Origin: CAYFKJ01 sp964528595
GTDB lineage: Bacteria > Pseudomonadota > Alphaproteobacteria > UBA2966
Assembly: GCA_964528595.1 (NCBI GenBank)
Contig: CAZGTM010000006.1
Location: 1 to 64,000 of the forward strand
Direction: 5' to 3'
Length of the DNA stretch: 64,000 nucleotides
This document shows positions 61,067 to 64,000 of the stretch, piece by piece. Position numbers and translations under genes: made by a program. How positions within the stretch are numbered: the stretch's first letter is position 1; every line of letters starts with the position of its first letter. The notes below the pieces were generated by a model. That model was not told the origin of the DNA and ran no database searches. It was given only the letters and a program-made list of their open reading frames with translations.

Positions 61067-61083
61067 ATATATTCATAATATAT
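61067..61083 (-). promoter_or_regulatory. AT-rich inverted repeat upstream of the corrinoid methyltransferase gene
   Basis: ATATATT (61067-61073) and AATATAT (61077-61083) are perfect arms around CAT, 34 nt upstream of the ATG at 61033. The whole 61040-61095 stretch is AT-rich. Near-copies of GATAATT occur at 61043 and 61086. It may be a regulator site overlapping the promoter, or simply promoter AT-richness. Confidence 0.4.
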
Positions 61084-61122
61084 CAGATAATTACGGCATT
61101 TGAAGCGGATTGAACGACCGCT

Positions 61123-61332
61123 TCAACGCCACGGAATGGCGATGCGCACGACGCCGTCCCGGGCGCCGCACTTGGTGCAGCGAAGCAACGCTCTCAGGCT
61201 GGGCAGTGGGGTCGTGTCGCCCAACAGGTTGATCAACGCCGGTAAGTCGAGTTCGCCACAATGGATGCAGGCCTCGCAATGGGCCAGAAGGCCGTTGCCG
61301 TGATCCCGGACGTTTCCCAATGTGGCGTGCAT
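61123..61332 (-). CDS. small zinc-ribbon protein
   Basis: A 69-residue protein with two cysteine pairs, CEACIHCG and CTKCG (C19/C22/C25 region and C52/C55), typical of a zinc ribbon. The segment ELDLPALINLLGDTTPLPSLRALLRCTKCG matches a small alphaproteobacterial family with no assigned role. A weak AGGG lies before the ATG. It may bind nucleic acid or a partner protein. Confidence 0.7.
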   Translation of the reverse strand: MHATLGNVRDHGNGLLAHCEACIHCGELDLPALINLLGDTTPLPSLRALLRCTKCGARDGVVRIAIPWR

Positions 61333-61377
61333 GGGCCGACCCTAGCGGACCGGCTAAACGTCGCGTCAAGGGTGGTA

Positions 61378-62121
61378 TTAATCGACGGGGCGCAACCGTT
61401 TTTCGTAGAGCGCCAGGTACTGCGGCCGGCAGGCCTCGGCCATTTCGGCAAGCTCACCTTTCAATGGCTGCGAGGGCTTGTAGGGCGCGAAGCCGGTCGA
61501 GGCTTCGACGGCGTGGTACCAATGCGCCCCCCAGAGGCCGTCGCTGTCGCGCCGGCCCGCCGGCCAGCTCAGCATGCGTTCATCGAACGGCACGCCAACG
61601 GCCTCACAGAGAAGCCGAAGCATTGCTTCCGGGTTGGTGAGCACATCGCGTGAATCCAACACCGGCGGCGTTTTTCCCGTTCGGTGGCAGACGTCGTCGA
61701 AAATCTCGGCTTGCCGTTCGATGCCGATATCGGCCAACGTCACCTGGTCGCGCTTGATGGCGTATGAGGCAATAACCTCGGCCGGATCGCGGATCAGGAA
61801 ACAGTTGGTCACGCCGTCCAGCCAGTCGCGCCCGATATGATCCAGCAGGTGGTGGGTCATGTGCTTCTGGTAGTGGATGGCTTTGCCGCCGGGCACGGGG
61901 CCGGTTAGTTGCTCGGTGACCTTGCGCCAGTCCGTTTCCATCGAGGCGATGACCTCTTCGCGCATGGGATGGTCGATGCCGGTCTCCGCAAGATAGTGAC
62001 CGTAGAGCGGTTCGTCCCAGACGGCGGTGTCGGGGCGGTTTTCCCAGGCCCGCATGGCGGCGGTCGAAATATTGCGGGGCCCCGACCACATGGCGATGCG
62101 GTAGGTGGTCACGCCGGGCAT
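61378..62121 (-). CDS. sulfotransferase-like P-loop protein
   Basis: A 247-residue protein. MWSGPRNISTAAMRAWENRPD near the N-terminus is the P-loop-like PAPS 5'-phosphate region. LIRDPAEVIASYAIKRDQVT near residue 108 is the 3'-phosphate-binding strand. The family is sulfotransferase-like, but activity and acceptor are unknown. It overlaps the class IV aminotransferase stop by 13 nt if the ATG at 62121 is used. A GTG at 62112 would give the common GTGA junction and is a fair alternative. Coupling with a transaminase suggests a shared substrate. Confidence 0.8.
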   Translation of the reverse strand: MPGVTTYRIAMWSGPRNISTAAMRAWENRPDTAVWDEPLYGHYLAETGIDHPMREEVIASMETDWRKVTEQLTGPVPGGKAIHYQKHMTHHLLDHIGRDWLDGVTNCFLIRDPAEVIASYAIKRDQVTLADIGIERQAEIFDDVCHRTGKTPPVLDSRDVLTNPEAMLRLLCEAVGVPFDERMLSWPAGRRDSDGLWGAHWYHAVEASTGFAPYKPSQPLKGELAEMAEACRPQYLALYEKRLRPVD

Positions 62122-63023
62122 TCCCGTTCGATCAATTGCGCATAAAGATCATGCAGGCGTTTGGTCATGGCGCCCCTGGCGCCGTCGCCGATGACGCGGC
62201 CGTCGATTTCGCGCACCGGGGCCAGGCCGGCGAAGGTGCCGGTCACGAAGGTTTCGTCGGCGCCATAGACTTCCGTCAGGCTGAAATTCTTTTCGAAAAC
62301 CGGCAGGCCGTTCATGCGGCAGAGATCGATGACGTTGGCCCGCGTGATGCCGGGCAGGCAATAATCGCCCGTCGAGGTCCAGATCTCGCCACGGCGCACG
62401 ATGAAGAAATGCGTCGAATTGCAGGTCGCGACAAAGCCCTGGGGATCGAGCATCAGGGCCTCGTCCGCGCCGGCCTTTGTCGCCTGGATACACGCGGTGA
62501 TGCAGTTGAGCTTGCTGTGGCTGTTGATTTTGGGATCGAGCACGTCGGGCTGCCCGCGCCGGACATGAACCGTGAAGAGGCTGATGCCGTCGGTCGCCGT
62601 GCTCGGCAGCGGCGTTTTGTATTCGGGGATGATGACGATGGTGGCACCGCCGACCGTGGCGCGCGGATCCTGATAGGGCGTCGCCTTGAGACCGCGCGTG
62701 ACCATCAGGCGGATATGAACGTCCGACGTCATGTTGTTTGCCGCCGTCGTTTCGAGTACCGCGGCCGTCAGTTCCTCGGGCGCGAGACCGATGTCCATGT
62801 CGATGGCCTTGGCGCCTTCATAGAGGCGCGCCATGTGGGCGTCGGCGAAGGCGAGTTTGCCGTTGTGCAGCCGCAAGCCCTCCCAAACGCCGTCGCCGAG
62901 GATGAAGCCGCTGTCGAAAACCGAAACGACAGCGTCTTGGCGCGAAACGATGTCCCCGTTCACATAGATCCGGATGTCCCGGTTGCGGGGATCGTCCTCA
63001 TAGTCATGCGTGCCCTGTGCCAT
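62109..63023 (-). CDS. class IV aminotransferase (branched-chain / D-amino acid type)
   Basis: A 304-residue fold-type IV PLP enzyme. SVFDSGFILGDGVWEGLR near residue 37 and the PLP lysine in SHSKLNCITA near residue 160 identify the family, with EALMLDPQGFVATCNSTHFF following. It could be a branched-chain aminotransferase, a D-amino acid transaminase or an aminodeoxychorismate lyase relative. The pairing with a sulfotransferase-like gene is not that of a biosynthetic ilvE. The upstream frame to 63140 is not credible; ATG 63023 is chosen. Confidence 0.9.
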   Translation of the reverse strand: MAQGTHDYEDDPRNRDIRIYVNGDIVSRQDAVVSVFDSGFILGDGVWEGLRLHNGKLAFADAHMARLYEGAKAIDMDIGLAPEELTAAVLETTAANNMTSDVHIRLMVTRGLKATPYQDPRATVGGATIVIIPEYKTPLPSTATDGISLFTVHVRRGQPDVLDPKINSHSKLNCITACIQATKAGADEALMLDPQGFVATCNSTHFFIVRRGEIWTSTGDYCLPGITRANVIDLCRMNGLPVFEKNFSLTEVYGADETFVTGTFAGLAPVREIDGRVIGDGARGAMTKRLHDLYAQLIERECPA

Positions 63024-63048
63024 GCGGCGCACGATACATGGATTGGGC

Positions 63049-64000
63049 TCAGGTGGAAATGAAGGCCGCGACCTTGCCGGCGATGTCCTCGCCCGCCGCC
63101 GCTTCCTCGTTGCTGGCGGCGCGCAGGGCCGAGGCGACATTCTTGTGATAGGGCGTGTCGGTGATGGGGTCGCAGTCGTCGCTGGCCGTCAGCATGTTGA
63201 TGCGCGGGCCGATGCTGACCCGTTCGCCGTTGGCCAGCGGGTAGGTCATGCCGTAGCCGTGCGGCAGGGTGGCGTAGCCTATACGCAGGCTGTCGTCGGC
63301 CTCCGCCCTTGCCGTCAGCTTGCCCGTGCGGGTCTCCACCGTGACCCAGCCGCCGTCCGCCGCGCCGATCTGGGCGAGGTCGTCGGGATTGATTCGTAAT
63401 GCGCCGTCAGGGTCTTCCTTGCGCCATTTGGGCGAGCGGATGATCTGGTTGGCGTTGAAACGCCGCCGTTGGCCGAACGAGACGATGAAGGGATAGTCCT
63501 CGTCCGGGCCGTCCTCGGCGGGATCGAGCCGGTTGAGCCACGCCAGCATTTCCGGGATTTCCAACCTGATCTTGTTGTCCTGGTACGCCAGCAGATCCCA
63601 GATCTCGTCAAACTCGTGGACGGTGAAGGGCGTACCGGAGGGCGAGGTGAGAATTCTCTCGAACAAGGCCTCGCCCAGCAAAGCGCCCTCAGCCTTTGAA
63701 CCGAGGGCGCGCTGAACGGCTTGTGCGTCGCGCGCCGCGAGCCGGTGACAGGCGGGCCAAAGGATGGCCGCCACCGCCGCACCGTCGTCCAACGACTTGC
63801 CCAGCGAGAGATAGAGGATGACCGGCGCAACCGCGCCGAATGCCGGATTTTCCTTGAGCAGCGCCGTGAACGCCTGCGAGAACGCCAGGCGGTCACTGGC
63901 CGCCAAACTCCGCAGTTCGGCAATTTTGTCATCGCCCGGCAACAATCCCAAGCGCCGCGCCAGATCGGCATAAATCTCCGGCTCGATACGGGTGCCCTCC
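63049..64000 (-). CDS. molybdopterin-dependent oxidoreductase, C-terminal part (5' end outside window)
   Basis: The frame stays open to the window edge, so at least 317 C-terminal residues are present. The last 130 residues form the molybdopterin dinucleotide-binding domain of the DMSO reductase family (RRRFNANQIIRSPKWR, DDLAQIGAADGGWVTVETRTG, GYATLPHGYGMTY). The preceding helical part (LLKENPAFGAVAPVILYLSLGKSL) resembles the insert of formate-dehydrogenase-like or assimilatory-type enzymes. The cluster and active-site residues lie outside, so the substrate cannot be named. It ends 25 nt before the aminotransferase start. Confidence 0.82.
   Translation of the reverse strand, partial: EGTRIEPEIYADLARRLGLLPGDDKIAELRSLAASDRLAFSQAFTALLKENPAFGAVAPVILYLSLGKSLDDGAAVAAILWPACHRLAARDAQAVQRALGSKAEGALLGEALFERILTSPSGTPFTVHEFDEIWDLLAYQDNKIRLEIPEMLAWLNRLDPAEDGPDEDYPFIVSFGQRRRFNANQIIRSPKWRKEDPDGALRINPDDLAQIGAADGGWVTVETRTGKLTARAEADDSLRIGYATLPHGYGMTYPLANGERVSIGPRINMLTASDDCDPITDTPYHKNVASALRAASNEEAAAGEDIAGKVAAFIST

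Noticed and set aside
1..64000. CRISPR array, prophage, insertion sequence or integrated element
   Set aside because: No regularly spaced repeats, integrase, transposase or phage structural genes were seen, and the tRNA end shows no attachment-site duplicate in the window that I could find by eye.

Overview
The window reads as chromosome of a GC-rich, metabolically versatile alphaproteobacterium, probably an environmental Rhodospirillales-like lineage. This rests on the tRNA 3' end, dense short-overlap operons, twin-arginine-type signals on both branched-chain-type binding proteins, a ScfR-type regulator and a sodium-symporter/kinase hybrid. That placement is inference. I see no phage genes, insertion sequences, CRISPR arrays or rRNA.

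Layout. 1-2034: end of a tRNA with anticodon CAT, a nucleoside phosphorylase-like enzyme and a threonine/serine dehydratase-like enzyme. 2385-9525: a keto-acid:ferredoxin oxidoreductase operon (iorA, an iorB-ferredoxin fusion, korA, korB, korC) followed by a split AtuA-family pair. 9517-16011: an isochorismatase-fold protein that lacks its triad, pyrophosphatase, and a complete Liv-type ABC importer. 16240-27348: a ScfR-type regulator, a translationally coupled response regulator / small membrane protein / SSF-family sensor kinase set, and a 1786-residue kinase with seven PAS domains plus a single-domain regulator. 27376-34424: periplasmic binding protein, lipoprotein, DUF457-type membrane protein, NodIJ-like exporter, an 8-cysteine ferredoxin-like protein, FMN reductase and a PAS kinase.

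34441-39303: an Lrp regulator divergent from an unassigned cluster of radical SAM protein (CX8CX2C), YciI-like protein, HisC-like aminotransferase, a 100-residue unknown and a methyltransferase. 39314-45829: DMT transporter, beta-hydroxyacid dehydrogenase and a second complete Liv-type importer. 45963-57031: a membrane protein, nicotinamidase and an operon that fits reductive nicotinate breakdown (molybdenum hydroxylase, 6-hydroxynicotinate reductase, enamidase, MarR regulator), with a UPF0280 protein and two tandem DUF1185 paralogues of unknown role. 57159-64000: SIMPL protein, Ldh-family dehydrogenase, a one-chain URO-D methyltransferase/corrinoid protein, zinc-ribbon protein, sulfotransferase-like protein coupled to a class IV aminotransferase, and the 3' part of a molybdopterin oxidoreductase.

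How it fits together. Most of the window looks like uptake and breakdown of amino acids, keto acids and N-heterocycles, under many sensor kinases. The strongest pathway inference is nicotinamide to nicotinate (PncA), hydroxylation to 6-hydroxynicotinate, ring reduction (Hnr) and ring opening (enamidase), with the dehydrogenase at 40303 as a possible next step. The least explained units are the radical SAM cluster, the corrinoid methyltransferase fusion, and the DUF1185/UPF0280 genes.
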